A stretch of DNA of 7,963 nt from Candidatus Binatia bacterium (GCA_022827045.1 JAJDTQ010000251.1:1-7963), one strand, 5' to 3'; positions 1 through 6,158 are shown, numbered from the stretch's first letter. Numbers and translations: made by a program. Notes: generated by a model from the letters alone, not told the origin.

Positions 1-195
1 AGTCACTCGTTCGGCCTCGGCCTTCTTCTGCTCGAGACCCTCGATGCGCTTCATCAATTCACTCATTTCCTGCTGCATCTCCCCCAGTTGCTTCTTCAGG
101 GCCTCCACCGACTCCTGTGCCCCGATCGGGAACGAGAGCCCGCACACAAGCAGGAACGCCGTGATGGCGAGAAACAGGCTACCTAGCCTTCTCAT
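1..195 (-). CDS. Exported coiled-coil protein, N-terminal fragment (porin-like start)
   Basis: The first 65 residues of a protein that continues beyond the left edge. The start is an ATG at 193-195, preceded by a strong ribosome site (GGAGGA, 7 bases upstream). Residues 1-26 form a Sec signal peptide: Arg-Arg at 2-3, a hydrophobic core at about 6-22, and a likely cut after Ile-Gly-Ala26. Cys18 lies in Leu-Leu-Val-Cys, a poor lipobox, so a lipoprotein is unlikely. Residues 28-65 are highly charged with heptad-like hydrophobic spacing (Val-Glu-Ala-Leu, Leu-Gly-Glu-Met, Leu-Met-Lys-Arg-Ile), suggesting a coiled coil. A signal peptide followed at once by a short coiled coil is common at the start of Gram-negative outer-membrane porins, including phosphate-selective OprO/P-like and DcaP-like proteins. 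It also occurs in periplasmic coiled-coil proteins. No barrel sequence is visible, so the porin reading is an inference. It is transcribed from its own promoter (232-260) and is not part of the yggS-yggT unit. Confidence 0.7.
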   Translation of the reverse strand, partial: MRRLGSLFLAITAFLLVCGLSFPIGAQESVEALKKQLGEMQQEMSELMKRIEGLEQKKAEAERVT

Positions 196-222
196 TGCAA
201 GTTCCTCCCTCTAATCTCAGAC

Positions 223-248
223 CTTATTGATAACATATTCTCAATAAG
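223..248. promoter_or_regulatory. Perfect palindrome over the -10 element, candidate operator
   Basis: CTTATTGA (223-230) and TCAATAAG (241-248) are perfect 8-base inverted arms separated by 10 bases. The -10 TATGTT sits in the gap, one arm overlaps the predicted transcription start and the other lies in the -35/-10 spacer. This is a typical position for a dimeric repressor site. The inner TGA-N10-TCA resembles but does not match the iron-responsive IRO box (TGA-N9-TCA), and it is not an FNR box (TTGAT-N4-ATCAA). The regulator is unknown. Confidence 0.45.
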
Positions 249-260
249 AATTTTCGTCAA
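232..260 (-). promoter_or_regulatory. Sigma70-type promoter for the left-edge exported protein
   Basis: Read on the minus strand, a -35 TTGACG (255-260, 5 of 6 consensus bases) is followed by a 17-base spacer and a -10 TATGTT (232-237, 4 of 6). Transcription should begin near 225, giving a leader of about 30 bases that ends in the GGAGGA ribosome site at 203-208. The surrounding DNA is markedly AT-rich against a GC-rich background. This is one of the two best promoter matches in the window. Confidence 0.65.
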
Positions 261-306
261 ACACCCTGTCGCTCAAAGGATCTCGGCAGGCATCCTGTCC
301 TGCGAG

Positions 307-322
307 TGCTCCCGAGGGAGCA
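307..322. repeat. Short perfect inverted repeat
   Basis: TGCTCCC-GA-GGGAGCA. As RNA it could form a 6-bp stem with a CGAG loop on either strand. No T-run follows on either side, so it is not a standard intrinsic terminator. A second weak hairpin (GCAGG 286-290 with CCTGC 299-303) lies next to it. Both lie between the end of the yggS-yggT unit and the promoter of the left-edge gene, both on the minus strand. They may aid transcript ending or mRNA stability, but this is a guess. Confidence 0.3.
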
Positions 323-337
323 GCCAAGTTCCGGCGA

Positions 338-403
338 AAACGGGGAAACGGGGTTACGACCAGAATCGGTAATCGGCGAATCGCATGTCGCCACTACGCG
401 TCA
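338..403. other. Intergenic DNA with short tandem repeats, possible interspersed repeat
   Basis: No gene is seen in 196-425. This part has local repetition: AACGGGG twice at 339-353 with an 8-base period, and on the minus strand three CGATT units at about 8- and 7-base steps (about 361-384). With the adjoining G/C hairpin at 404-421 it looks like a short interspersed element of the kind scattered behind genes in GC-rich environmental genomes. No second copy exists in this window, so repeat status is unproven. A 390-codon open frame on the plus strand across here is a shadow of yggS and yggT. Confidence 0.3.
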
Positions 404-421
404 GGCGGGGCAAAACCCACC
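404..421 (-). terminator. Possible hairpin terminator just after yggT
   Basis: In the direction of yggT transcription the RNA reads GGUGGG-UUUUGC-CCCGCC. This is a 6-pair stem (five G-C plus one G-U wobble) beginning 4 bases after the yggT stop codon. The position suits an operon end, but no U-run follows the stem, so at best it is an atypical terminator. The alternative is that it is part of a repeat element. Confidence 0.3.
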
Positions 422-425
422 CCTA

Positions 426-725
426 CTAGTTCACGGCGCGGGCGAGGTCGTAGAGCGACGTCACGAGGAAGGCGCGCAGGAACCAGACGATGAAGATGGC
501 GACGATCGGAGACATGTCGATGCCGCCGAAGGACATGGGAAGTGCCTGCCTGAGCCGGTCCAGAACCGGATCGGTGAGGTTGCACAGCATGCGCACGATG
601 GGATTGTAGGGATCGGCGTTGACCCAGGAGATCACCGCGCGGCCCACGATGATCCAGACATAGAGAGTAAGCACGGTATCGAGGAGCCCCGCCAGGGCCC
701 CCATAAAGTTTCCTGCAACAAACAT
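426..725 (-). CDS. yggT: YggT family small integral membrane protein
   Basis: A 99-residue inner-membrane protein of the YggT family. It has two hydrophobic segments (about residues 10-35 and 70-90) joined by a family-typical loop with Arg29, Ser33-Trp34, Asn41-Pro42 and Asp52-Pro53 (Thr-Asp-Pro). The second segment opens with Gly-Ile-Asp-Met-Ser-Pro, as in other members. E. coli YggT has two such units; this single-unit form of about 100 residues is common in other phyla. The molecular role is not firmly known: relatives are linked to osmotic or ion homeostasis and, in plastids and cyanobacteria, to membrane complex or division functions. It starts 21 bases after the yggS stop, and a GAGG lies 9 bases before its ATG, so it is the second gene of a yggS-yggT operon. 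That pairing is widespread and supports both calls. Confidence 0.9.
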   Translation of the reverse strand: MFVAGNFMGALAGLLDTVLTLYVWIIVGRAVISWVNADPYNPIVRMLCNLTDPVLDRLRQALPMSFGGIDMSPIVAIFIVWFLRAFLVTSLYDLARAVN

Positions 726-746
726 GTTCCGAGACCTCGTCGCGGC

Positions 747-1445
747 CTATGCGGGCACGCTCCTGGGGCCGAACAGCGCGGTGCCGACCCTTACGAGCGT
801 CGACCCTTCGGCCACGGCTATGTGGTAGTCGTGAGTCATTCCCATGGACAGCTCCTCCAGCGCGACGTTGGCCAGACCGAGTTCGTTCACCGAATCGCGG
901 AGCTCGCGAAGCCTGCGGAAGTAGGGCCGGCTCGCTTCCGGATCCGCGGCCAGCGGCGGCACGACCATCAGCCCCCTCACCCTGACGCGGGAAAGGCCGG
1001 ACACCTCGCGCAAGAGCGGCACCAGACCCTCCTCGGCCACTCCCGTCTTGGACGCCTCCCCGCCAAGGTTGACTTCCACCAGCACGCCGACATCCCGATC
1101 CTGTCCCTGCGCCTCCCGGTCCAGGATCCGCGCCAGCCGAACATTGTCCAGCGACTGGATGAGCGAGAAAAGGCCCACCGCCGCCCGCGCCTTGTTCCTC
1201 TGCAGGTGCCCGATCAGATGCCACTCGGCATTGCCGACGACGAGTTCCTTCTTCGCCTGGGCCTCCTGGACGTAGTTCTCTCCCAACAGGCTCACGCCGG
1301 CTTCGACCGCGGCGCGTACCGCCTCCACGGGCTGGGTCTTGGTGGCGGCGAGCAGCCTGACCTGCCCGGGATCCCTGCCGCTCCGATCCGCGGCATCGGC
1401 GATCGCTTCCTTGACCCGTTTGCAGTTGCCCGCGATGTCGACCAT
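747..1445 (-). CDS. yggS: YggS/PROSC family pyridoxal-phosphate homeostasis protein
   Basis: A cytosolic PLP-binding protein of 232 residues with the fold of alanine racemase's N-terminal barrel. The family has no confirmed catalytic activity and buffers pyridoxal 5'-phosphate; its loss disturbs vitamin B6 and amino-acid pools. The Schiff-base lysine is Lys36 in Ala-Ala-Thr-Lys-Thr, the same number as in E. coli YggS. Other family motifs follow in order: Gly-Glu-Asn-Tyr-Val-Gln-Glu (55-61), Trp-His-Leu-Ile-Gly-His-Leu-Gln-Arg-Asn-Lys (75-85), Glu-Val-Asn (124-126), Lys-Thr-Gly (133-135), Gly-Leu-Met (158-160), Leu-Ser-Met-Gly-Met (199-203) and the phosphate-binding end Arg-Val-Gly-Thr-Ala-Leu-Phe-Gly (219-226). 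The frame stays open upstream to a GTG at 1526, but those 27 extra residues are not family-like, and the ATG at 1445 gives the normal length and N-terminus. Its ribosome site is weak (GCGGA). First gene of the operon with yggT. Confidence 0.93.
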   Translation of the reverse strand: MVDIAGNCKRVKEAIADAADRSGRDPGQVRLLAATKTQPVEAVRAAVEAGVSLLGENYVQEAQAKKELVVGNAEWHLIGHLQRNKARAAVGLFSLIQSLDNVRLARILDREAQGQDRDVGVLVEVNLGGEASKTGVAEEGLVPLLREVSGLSRVRVRGLMVVPPLAADPEASRPYFRRLRELRDSVNELGLANVALEELSMGMTHDYHIAVAEGSTLVRVGTALFGPRSVPA

Positions 1446-1524
1446 GAGTCCGCTGCAATTAACCAGACACCACACTAGCATCCGAATCGCCGTACGCGTC
1501 CGCGCCGGATGGGACGCCTGTATC

Positions 1525-1533
1525 ACTATACCA
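1525..1533 (-). promoter_or_regulatory. Candidate extended -10 promoter for yggS-yggT
   Basis: On the minus strand TGG-TATAGT combines a 5-of-6 -10 hexamer (1525-1530) with the TGn extension (1531-1533), which can replace a -35; no good -35 is visible. The start would be near 1518, giving a leader of about 70 bases to the ATG at 1445. An imperfectly placed alternative GTG start at 1526 would lie upstream of this start point, which also argues for the shorter protein. CCTGT (1517-1521) and ACAGG (1533-1537) flank the hexamer as an inverted repeat. Confidence 0.4.
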
Positions 1534-1583
1534 CAGGAGCAGGCGGCGAGCGGACCGTGCCTGGTGTCCTGGGTTTCCGGTCC

Positions 1584-1612
1584 TTACCCCGCGGCCCGCG
1601 GCCTGTTAAACT
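1584..1612 (+). promoter_or_regulatory. Weak candidate promoter for the lytic transglycosylase gene
   Basis: TTACCC (1584-1589, 3 of 6), a 17-base spacer and TAAACT (1607-1612, 4 of 6) would start transcription near 1619, about 19 bases before the chosen ATG. The match is modest, but the spacing is ideal and TAAACT lies in one of the few AT-rich spots of this divergent region. Confidence 0.3.
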
Positions 1613-1637
1613 GCCATGCAAGCGCTCCCGTACAACC

Positions 1638-3692
1638 ATGAAAACGCTTGCCTGTGGTGTCTGGGTCTTTCTGGTCTGCCTGTCGTCGGCTCCGGCGTAC
1701 GCTCTGACGGGAGCCGAGACGCGATTCGGGCGGGCCTATCGTCACTACTCCGAAGGCGACTACGCGCGGGCGCAACCCCTCTTCCGGAGCGCACTGGGCG
1801 ATTCCACCCTGGTGCTGGGAGACTACGCCCTCTACTATCTCGCACGCATCGCCGCCGAGAGGGGAAATCACGAGGAGGCGCGGGGCTACTTCACGAAGTT
1901 GAAGAAGTCGTACCCCCGGAGTGTCTGGTCCGTCGAAGCCTCCTTCGCCTTCGTCGAGATCGACCTGGCGCGGACGCGCCACGAGGCAGCCGTCCGGCGC
2001 GCCGCCACGCTCAGGAAGACGGCCTCCGGAAGGGCGGCTCGGGCCCGGGCCTCGTACTACCTCGGCCAGGCCCACGAGGGCGTGGGCAAGGACCGCAAGG
2101 CATACCGGTACTACCAGGAAGCGCGCCGGCGGGGGCCCCGCTCCGATTGGGCCGGCCGCGCCCGCGAACGGGTCCGGGAGCTTCGCCGGAAGCACCCCAA
2201 GAGTCTCGGCCTGGGCAGCGGCGACGCCATGCTGCGGGAAGCCAAGCTGCTTCGACAAGAACGGGACTACCCCGCGGCCGCCGACCTCTACCGGCGCATC
2301 CTCCGCGAAACAAACTTCCGCCGGCTGTCGCTGGACGGGCTCGCCGAAGTCTACCGCAAGATGCGGCTCCGGGATCAGGAGGAGCAGGTCCTCCGCCGGT
2401 ACCTCCGGCACTATCCGCAACGCGCCGACGCCGGCAAGGCGCTTACGCGCATCGCCATTATCCAGTGGAACCGCGACGACAATGCAGGGGCCCTGAAGAC
2501 CCTGCGCACGTTCCGGAGGAAATATCCCGGGCACCCTCGCAGGCGCTTCGCCGTCTACATCATCGGCCGCATCCATGAATCCATGGGACAATTGGACGCG
2601 GCGGTCCGCACCTACCGGCTCCTCTTCGCCAAGGAGCATCGCTTCAGCAAATTCCGCAACGACGCGGCGTGGCGCCTGGCATGGATCCACTACCTGCGGT
2701 CGGACTACCAAGCGGCCAGGGCCGCGTTCCATGACCTCGCCCGCAGGCGCGGCACCTACAGGCCCGCGGCCGCCTTCTGGGAGGCTCGCACCGCCGAGAA
2801 GCTGAAGGATGCCGCCGACGCCGCGCGACTGTACCGGCGCGTGGTTCGGAAGGATCCGGACTCCTACTACGCGGTCCTGGCATCGCGACGGCTCCGGTCG
2901 CTCGGTATCGCCGCCCCCGACCCTGCTCCGCCCGGGGGCTCCCGGCAAAAGGCCGGCACCCCGCGACTGGGCGAGCGCGCCAGGTTCCATCTGGCCCGTG
3001 CACGCGCGTTGACCCGGCTGGGGCTGAACCAGCTCGCCCAGCCCGAGCTGGACCGGGTGCGCCGGCACTCCAAGCGCACCACCGGCCTCAAGCTCCTGCT
3101 CATGCGCGAGTACGCTCGCAGCCACGCGCACCACCGCAGCCTCTCTCTGGCGCTGCAGTCACCATCCTCTCCCGAAACGCTGCGGCTCCGATATCCCCTG
3201 GCATACTGGGACACTGTACGGCGGCACGCCGCGCACAACGGCCTGGACCCCTACCTGGTGTTGTCGGTGATGCGGCGGGAGAGCCGTTACAGGCCGCGGG
3301 CCGTATCCCCCGCCGACGCCTTCGGGCTCATGCAGTTGATCCGGGAAACCGCCGGCAGCGAGGCGTCGAAGCTGGGGCTTCCGGAACCCGAAACGCGGCA
3401 GCTCTTCGATCCGGAGCTGAACATCAGGCTCGGCGTGCACCACCTCAAGGGCCTCCTCGAACACTACGCCGGCAGCCAAGCCAAGGCCCTGGCGGCATAC
3501 AACGCCGGCAAGAACGCGGTGGCCCGCTGGACCCGAGACCTCGCCTCCGGCGACGACGTGGAGTTCATCGAGCGGATCTCCTACCGGGAGACGCGCCAAT
3601 ACGTGAAGGCCGTGCTGCGGAACTACCACGACTACCGGACCCTTTACGGCGACGTCCCGGCCGAAAGGCCTGTGCGGGCGAACGGATCGTAG
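1638..3692 (+). CDS. slt: Soluble lytic murein transglycosylase, Slt70-like with TPR-type N-terminal region
   Basis: A periplasmic enzyme of 684 residues that cleaves the MurNAc-GlcNAc bond of peptidoglycan to leave 1,6-anhydro-MurNAc ends, used in wall turnover and insertion of envelope machines. The ATG at 1638 is chosen because it begins a clean signal peptide (Lys2; core 7-16; cut after Ala20-Tyr21-Ala22). The frame is open back to 1509, but that extension is not protein-like. Residues about 30-430 are a helical array of TPR-type repeats (for example Gly-Asp-Tyr-Ala-Arg-Ala and Gly-Gln-Leu-Asp-Ala-Ala), comparable to the superhelical ring of Slt70. The C-terminal SLT domain (about 523-680) has the catalytic Glu548 in Arg-Arg-Glu-Ser-Arg-Tyr, Gly563-Leu-Met-Gln566, Ala-Ala-Tyr621-Asn-Ala-Gly, and a closing Glu-Thr-Arg-Gln-Tyr-Val segment, all expected for family 1 enzymes. 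No Shine-Dalgarno is evident. It is divergent from yggS and seems monocistronic, as egtD has its own promoter. Confidence 0.92.
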   Translation: MKTLACGVWVFLVCLSSAPAYALTGAETRFGRAYRHYSEGDYARAQPLFRSALGDSTLVLGDYALYYLARIAAERGNHEEARGYFTKLKKSYPRSVWSVEASFAFVEIDLARTRHEAAVRRAATLRKTASGRAARARASYYLGQAHEGVGKDRKAYRYYQEARRRGPRSDWAGRARERVRELRRKHPKSLGLGSGDAMLREAKLLRQERDYPAAADLYRRILRETNFRRLSLDGLAEVYRKMRLRDQEEQVLRRYLRHYPQRADAGKALTRIAIIQWNRDDNAGALKTLRTFRRKYPGHPRRRFAVYIIGRIHESMGQLDAAVRTYRLLFAKEHRFSKFRNDAAWRLAWIHYLRSDYQAARAAFHDLARRRGTYRPAAAFWEARTAEKLKDAADAARLYRRVVRKDPDSYYAVLASRRLRSLGIAAPDPAPPGGSRQKAGTPRLGERARFHLARARALTRLGLNQLAQPELDRVRRHSKRTTGLKLLLMREYARSHAHHRSLSLALQSPSSPETLRLRYPLAYWDTVRRHAAHNGLDPYLVLSVMRRESRYRPRAVSPADAFGLMQLIRETAGSEASKLGLPEPETRQLFDPELNIRLGVHHLKGLLEHYAGSQAKALAAYNAGKNAVARWTRDLASGDDVEFIERISYRETRQYVKAVLRNYHDYRTLYGDVPAERPVRANGS

Positions 3693-3703
3693 CCTCGTCC
3701 CGG

Positions 3704-3731
3704 TGGACAAATCCCTGCCGTTCTCTATATT
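3704..3731 (+). promoter_or_regulatory. Strong promoter implying a leaderless egtD transcript
   Basis: TGGACA (3704-3709, 5 of 6), a 16-base spacer and TATATT (3726-3731, 5 of 6). The expected start, about 7 bases past the hexamer, falls at or next to the A of the egtD ATG (3738). No Shine-Dalgarno is present in the six bases between. The site fits in the 45-bp gap after the slt stop, so egtD and the genes behind it are probably a separate transcription unit. Confidence 0.55.
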
Positions 3732-3737
3732 GACCGG

Positions 3738-4802
3738 ATGACTCCCCGAGCCGCAGAGACCCGTGAACCCGCCGAGATCCTTTCGACCGGCGACCGCGCC
3801 ACCTGGAGCGTCACGGCTCCGTCGATTCTGACCCCCAGGGGCCGCGGCGCCGACGATGCCGCCGCGAGCATGGTCAGGACCCTGTTCGACCGCCCCCGGT
3901 GGCTGGAGCCCTGCCACCTGTACGACGAGAGAGGATCGCTCCTGTTCGAGGAGATCTGCGAGCTGCCCGAGTACTACCCGACCCGCACCGAAGCCGCCAT
4001 CCTCGAGCGCGAGGCCGGCACGCTCATGAGCCTGGCGCCGGTGGAATGCATCGTCGAACTGGGCGCCGGCTTCTCGAAGAAGACCGTCCATCTGCTCAAG
4101 GCGCTGAGCCGGGCCCGGGGCCGCGGCACCTTCGCCGCGGTGGACGTCAGCGCCACCGCCCTCATGGCCTCCAGGGGCATGGCCGAGGAGCTGTTCCCGG
4201 AGCTCGCGTTCACCGGACTCGAGGCCCGCTTCGAGGACGCCATCACCAGCATCACCCCCGACATTCCCAAGCTCGTGGTGTTCTTGGGCAGCACCATCGG
4301 AAACTTCACCCCCACCGACATGCTGCATTTCTTCACGCACCTGTGCGAACACATGGGGCCCGACGACTACCTCCTGCTCGGGGTGGACCGAATCAAGGAT
4401 CCCAGGATCATCGAGCCCGCCTACGACGACGCCCGAGGCGTCACCGCCGCCTTCGTTCTCAACGCCTTCACCAACGTCACCCGCGCCACCGGGGCCGGCT
4501 TCCGGCCGGACTTGATCGCCTACCGGAGCGGCTACAGCCCGGAACGGACCCGGGTGGAGATGTACGGGATCGCCACCGAAACCCACCGCGTGGACTTTCC
4601 GCGGCACTCCGCGTCGTTCGTCTGGGAAAAGGGCGAAGGGATCCTGGTGGAGACCAGCCGCAAGTTCGACCCCGACGACCTGCAGGTGCAGCTCCGCTCC
4701 TTCGGGCTCGAGAGCCTGGGCCACTGGACCGACCCGAACCGATGGTTCTCGCTGCTGCTCTTCCGGCGGAGCGCAAACTCGCGCGCACTGGAGTCGAAAT
4801 GA
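3738..4802 (+). CDS. egtD: L-histidine N-alpha-methyltransferase (EgtD family, hercynine-forming)
   Basis: A cytosolic SAM-dependent methyltransferase of 354 residues (DUF2260/Methyltransf_33 family). EgtD adds three methyl groups to the alpha-amine of L-histidine, giving hercynine, the first step to ergothioneine. The SAM site shows Glu107-Leu-Gly-Ala-Gly111 and the acidic Asp136 in Val-Asp-Val-Ser. Against Mycobacterium smegmatis EgtD residues recalled from its structure, all pocket positions are kept at a constant offset of +23: Tyr62 (39), Phe70 (47), Tyr79 (56), Gly184 (161), Asn189 (166), Tyr229 (206), Met275 (252), Glu305 (282) and Ser307 (284). Glu282 and Asn166 bind the substrate amine and Tyr/Ser the imidazole, so histidine is the likely substrate. 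The N-terminus is about 23 residues longer than the mycobacterial protein. No egtB, egtC or egtE is adjacent. The TGA overlaps the next gene's ATG (ATGA), indicating coupling. A leaderless start is predicted from the promoter at 3704-3731. Confidence 0.88.
   Translation: MTPRAAETREPAEILSTGDRATWSVTAPSILTPRGRGADDAAASMVRTLFDRPRWLEPCHLYDERGSLLFEEICELPEYYPTRTEAAILEREAGTLMSLAPVECIVELGAGFSKKTVHLLKALSRARGRGTFAAVDVSATALMASRGMAEELFPELAFTGLEARFEDAITSITPDIPKLVVFLGSTIGNFTPTDMLHFFTHLCEHMGPDDYLLLGVDRIKDPRIIEPAYDDARGVTAAFVLNAFTNVTRATGAGFRPDLIAYRSGYSPERTRVEMYGIATETHRVDFPRHSASFVWEKGEGILVETSRKFDPDDLQVQLRSFGLESLGHWTDPNRWFSLLLFRRSANSRALESK
4789..4793 (+). promoter_or_regulatory. Ribosome site inside the egtD end, for the Fe-S gene
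   Basis: TGGAG lies 5 bases before the ATG at 4799, within the last codons of egtD. Together with the ATGA overlap it fixes the start of the iron-sulfur protein and supports translation coupled to egtD. The same frame is open far upstream (to 3899), but that part is only egtD read out of frame. Confidence 0.6.
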
Positions 4803-6124
4803 AGAAGATACCCGACGCCACGCCCGCCTACGATCTAACCGACTCCCGGTTCTGGGACGAGAAGGACCTGCGCTCCGAGGTCGAGCGGGTCTTCCACCTG
4901 TGCGCCGAGTGCCGGCTGTGCGTAAAGTTCTGCGGCAGCTTCCCCAAGCTGTTCGACGCCATCGACTCGTACTGCACCGAGGAGGAGTTCGCGGAAGTGG
5001 ACTCCAGCAAGCTCAAGGCCGACGACGTGGACGAGGTGATGGAGCTGTGCTTCCAGTGCAAGCTCTGCAACATCAACTGCCCCTACACGCCCGGCGACCA
5101 CGACTGGGCCATCGATTTCCCGCGCCTCATGGCCCGGGCCAAGGCCCAGCACGTGAAGAAGCACGGCGTGTCCTTCACGGACCGGGTGCTGGGGAACCCC
5201 GACCTGGTGGGCAAGCTCGGCTCGGCCACCGCCCCCATGGCCAACTGGGGCAACGAGAACCGGGTGCACCGGCTGTTCATGCAAGGCGCCCTGGGCATCC
5301 ACAAGGACAAGAAGCTGCCGCCGTTCGCGTGGAAGACCTTCGCGTCCCGGTTCCGCTCCGCGCGCCGCGAGCCCGAGGGCGAGCCGGTGGCGAAGGTCGC
5401 CTACTTCGCCACCTGTTTCGTCAACTACAACGAGCCGGGCATCGGAATGGACACGCTGGAGGTGATGGCCCGGAACGGGGTGGACGTGACCCTTGCCTAC
5501 CGGGAGTGCTGCGGCATGCCGTCCTGGCACAACGGCGACATGGACAAGGCCGTGGCCCAGGCGCAGCGGAACGTCGAGCTGTTGACCCCGTTCGTCGAGG
5601 AGGGCCGGACCATCGTCGCCACCAACCCCACCTGCTCCATGACCCTGCGCGACGAGTATCCCCGCCTGCTGGGGACCCCGGAAGCCCGCGAGGTGGCGGA
5701 GCACAGCACCGACCCCACGGCGTTCCTGGCCTCGCTCCACGCCGAGGGGAAGCTCAACCGCGACTTCAAGACCGGCCCGGGGAAGATCGCCTACCACATG
5801 CCGTGCCACCTGCGCGCGCAGCGGCTGGGCAACAAGACCAGCTCCCTGCTGTCGCTGCTGCCGGACACCGAGGTGACGATGATACAGGCCTGCTCCGGCC
5901 ACGACGGCACCTGGGCCATGAAGCGGGAGAACTTCGAGGCCTCCATGCGATGGGGGCGGCAAGCGTTCAGGGGTATCGAGGGCGCCGAGGCCGAGGTCGC
6001 CTGCTCCGACTGTCCGCTGGCCGCCATCCAGATCGAGCAGGCCACCGGGAAGCATCCACTGAACCCGTTGCAGATCCTGGCGAAGAGTTACCGCGGGGAG
6101 AGCTTCTCGGAGGCAGGAGGCTGA
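4799..6124 (+). CDS. Iron-sulfur oxidoreductase with two 4Fe-4S motifs and CCG domains (HdrB/GlpC-like)
   Basis: A 441-residue soluble protein with no signal peptide or membrane segment. The N-terminal part has two ferredoxin-type cluster motifs, Cys35-x2-Cys38-x2-Cys41-x3-Cys45 and Cys84-x2-Cys87-x2-Cys90-x3-Cys94-Pro. Two cysteine-rich CCG-type domains follow. The first has Cys206, Cys237-Cys238-Gly and Cys279. The second has Cys336-His, Cys365-Ser-Gly-His-Asp-Gly in place of Cys-Cys-Gly, and Cys402-x2-Cys405-Pro. This layout is that of heterodisulfide reductase-related and GlpC-like proteins, in which CCG domains hold a noncubane or extra cluster for disulfide or electron-transfer chemistry. 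The variant with Cys-Ser-Gly-His is, to my recollection, typical of members encoded beside rubrerythrin and DUF3501; neither gene is visible here. It overlaps egtD by 4 bases and has a TGGAG site, so the two are probably made together. Its substrate and electron partner are unknown. Confidence 0.85.
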   Translation: MKKIPDATPAYDLTDSRFWDEKDLRSEVERVFHLCAECRLCVKFCGSFPKLFDAIDSYCTEEEFAEVDSSKLKADDVDEVMELCFQCKLCNINCPYTPGDHDWAIDFPRLMARAKAQHVKKHGVSFTDRVLGNPDLVGKLGSATAPMANWGNENRVHRLFMQGALGIHKDKKLPPFAWKTFASRFRSARREPEGEPVAKVAYFATCFVNYNEPGIGMDTLEVMARNGVDVTLAYRECCGMPSWHNGDMDKAVAQAQRNVELLTPFVEEGRTIVATNPTCSMTLRDEYPRLLGTPEAREVAEHSTDPTAFLASLHAEGKLNRDFKTGPGKIAYHMPCHLRAQRLGNKTSSLLSLLPDTEVTMIQACSGHDGTWAMKRENFEASMRWGRQAFRGIEGAEAEVACSDCPLAAIQIEQATGKHPLNPLQILAKSYRGESFSEAGG

Positions 6125-6158
6125 CCGGGAGGTTTCCCCGTCACGGACACCCACGCCC

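Noticed and set aside
228..243. Fur or RirA (IRO) box
   Set aside because: The TGA/TCA spacing is 10, not 9, and the Fur 7-1-7 pattern does not fit. It is kept only as an unidentified palindrome.
306..1478. 390-codon open frame on the plus strand
   Set aside because: It lies antisense to yggT and yggS, both clear family members; the predicted protein is low-complexity, rich in His, Arg, Gly and Pro. It is an effect of high GC.
1446..1526. Longer YggS starting at a GTG at 1526
   Set aside because: The 27 added residues are not like the family, the candidate promoter start lies downstream of that codon, and the ATG at 1445 places the PLP lysine at the usual position 36.
1509..1637. Longer Slt starting at an ATG at 1509
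   Set aside because: It would bury the signal peptide 43 residues inside the protein; the ATG at 1638 begins a proper signal sequence.
1584..3134. 516-codon antisense frame within slt
   Set aside because: No recognisable domain; the opposite strand encodes a complete Slt with all catalytic motifs.
3159..4724. 521-codon antisense frame spanning the slt end and egtD
   Set aside because: It crosses two genes and a promoter, and the composition is Gly/Val/His-rich with no family motifs.
3899..4798. In-frame upstream extension of the Fe-S protein (741 residues in all)
   Set aside because: The first 300 codons are egtD read in a second frame and give an Arg/His/Pro-rich sequence. The ATG at 4799 has a ribosome site and begins the family-like N-terminus, so this is not a fusion.
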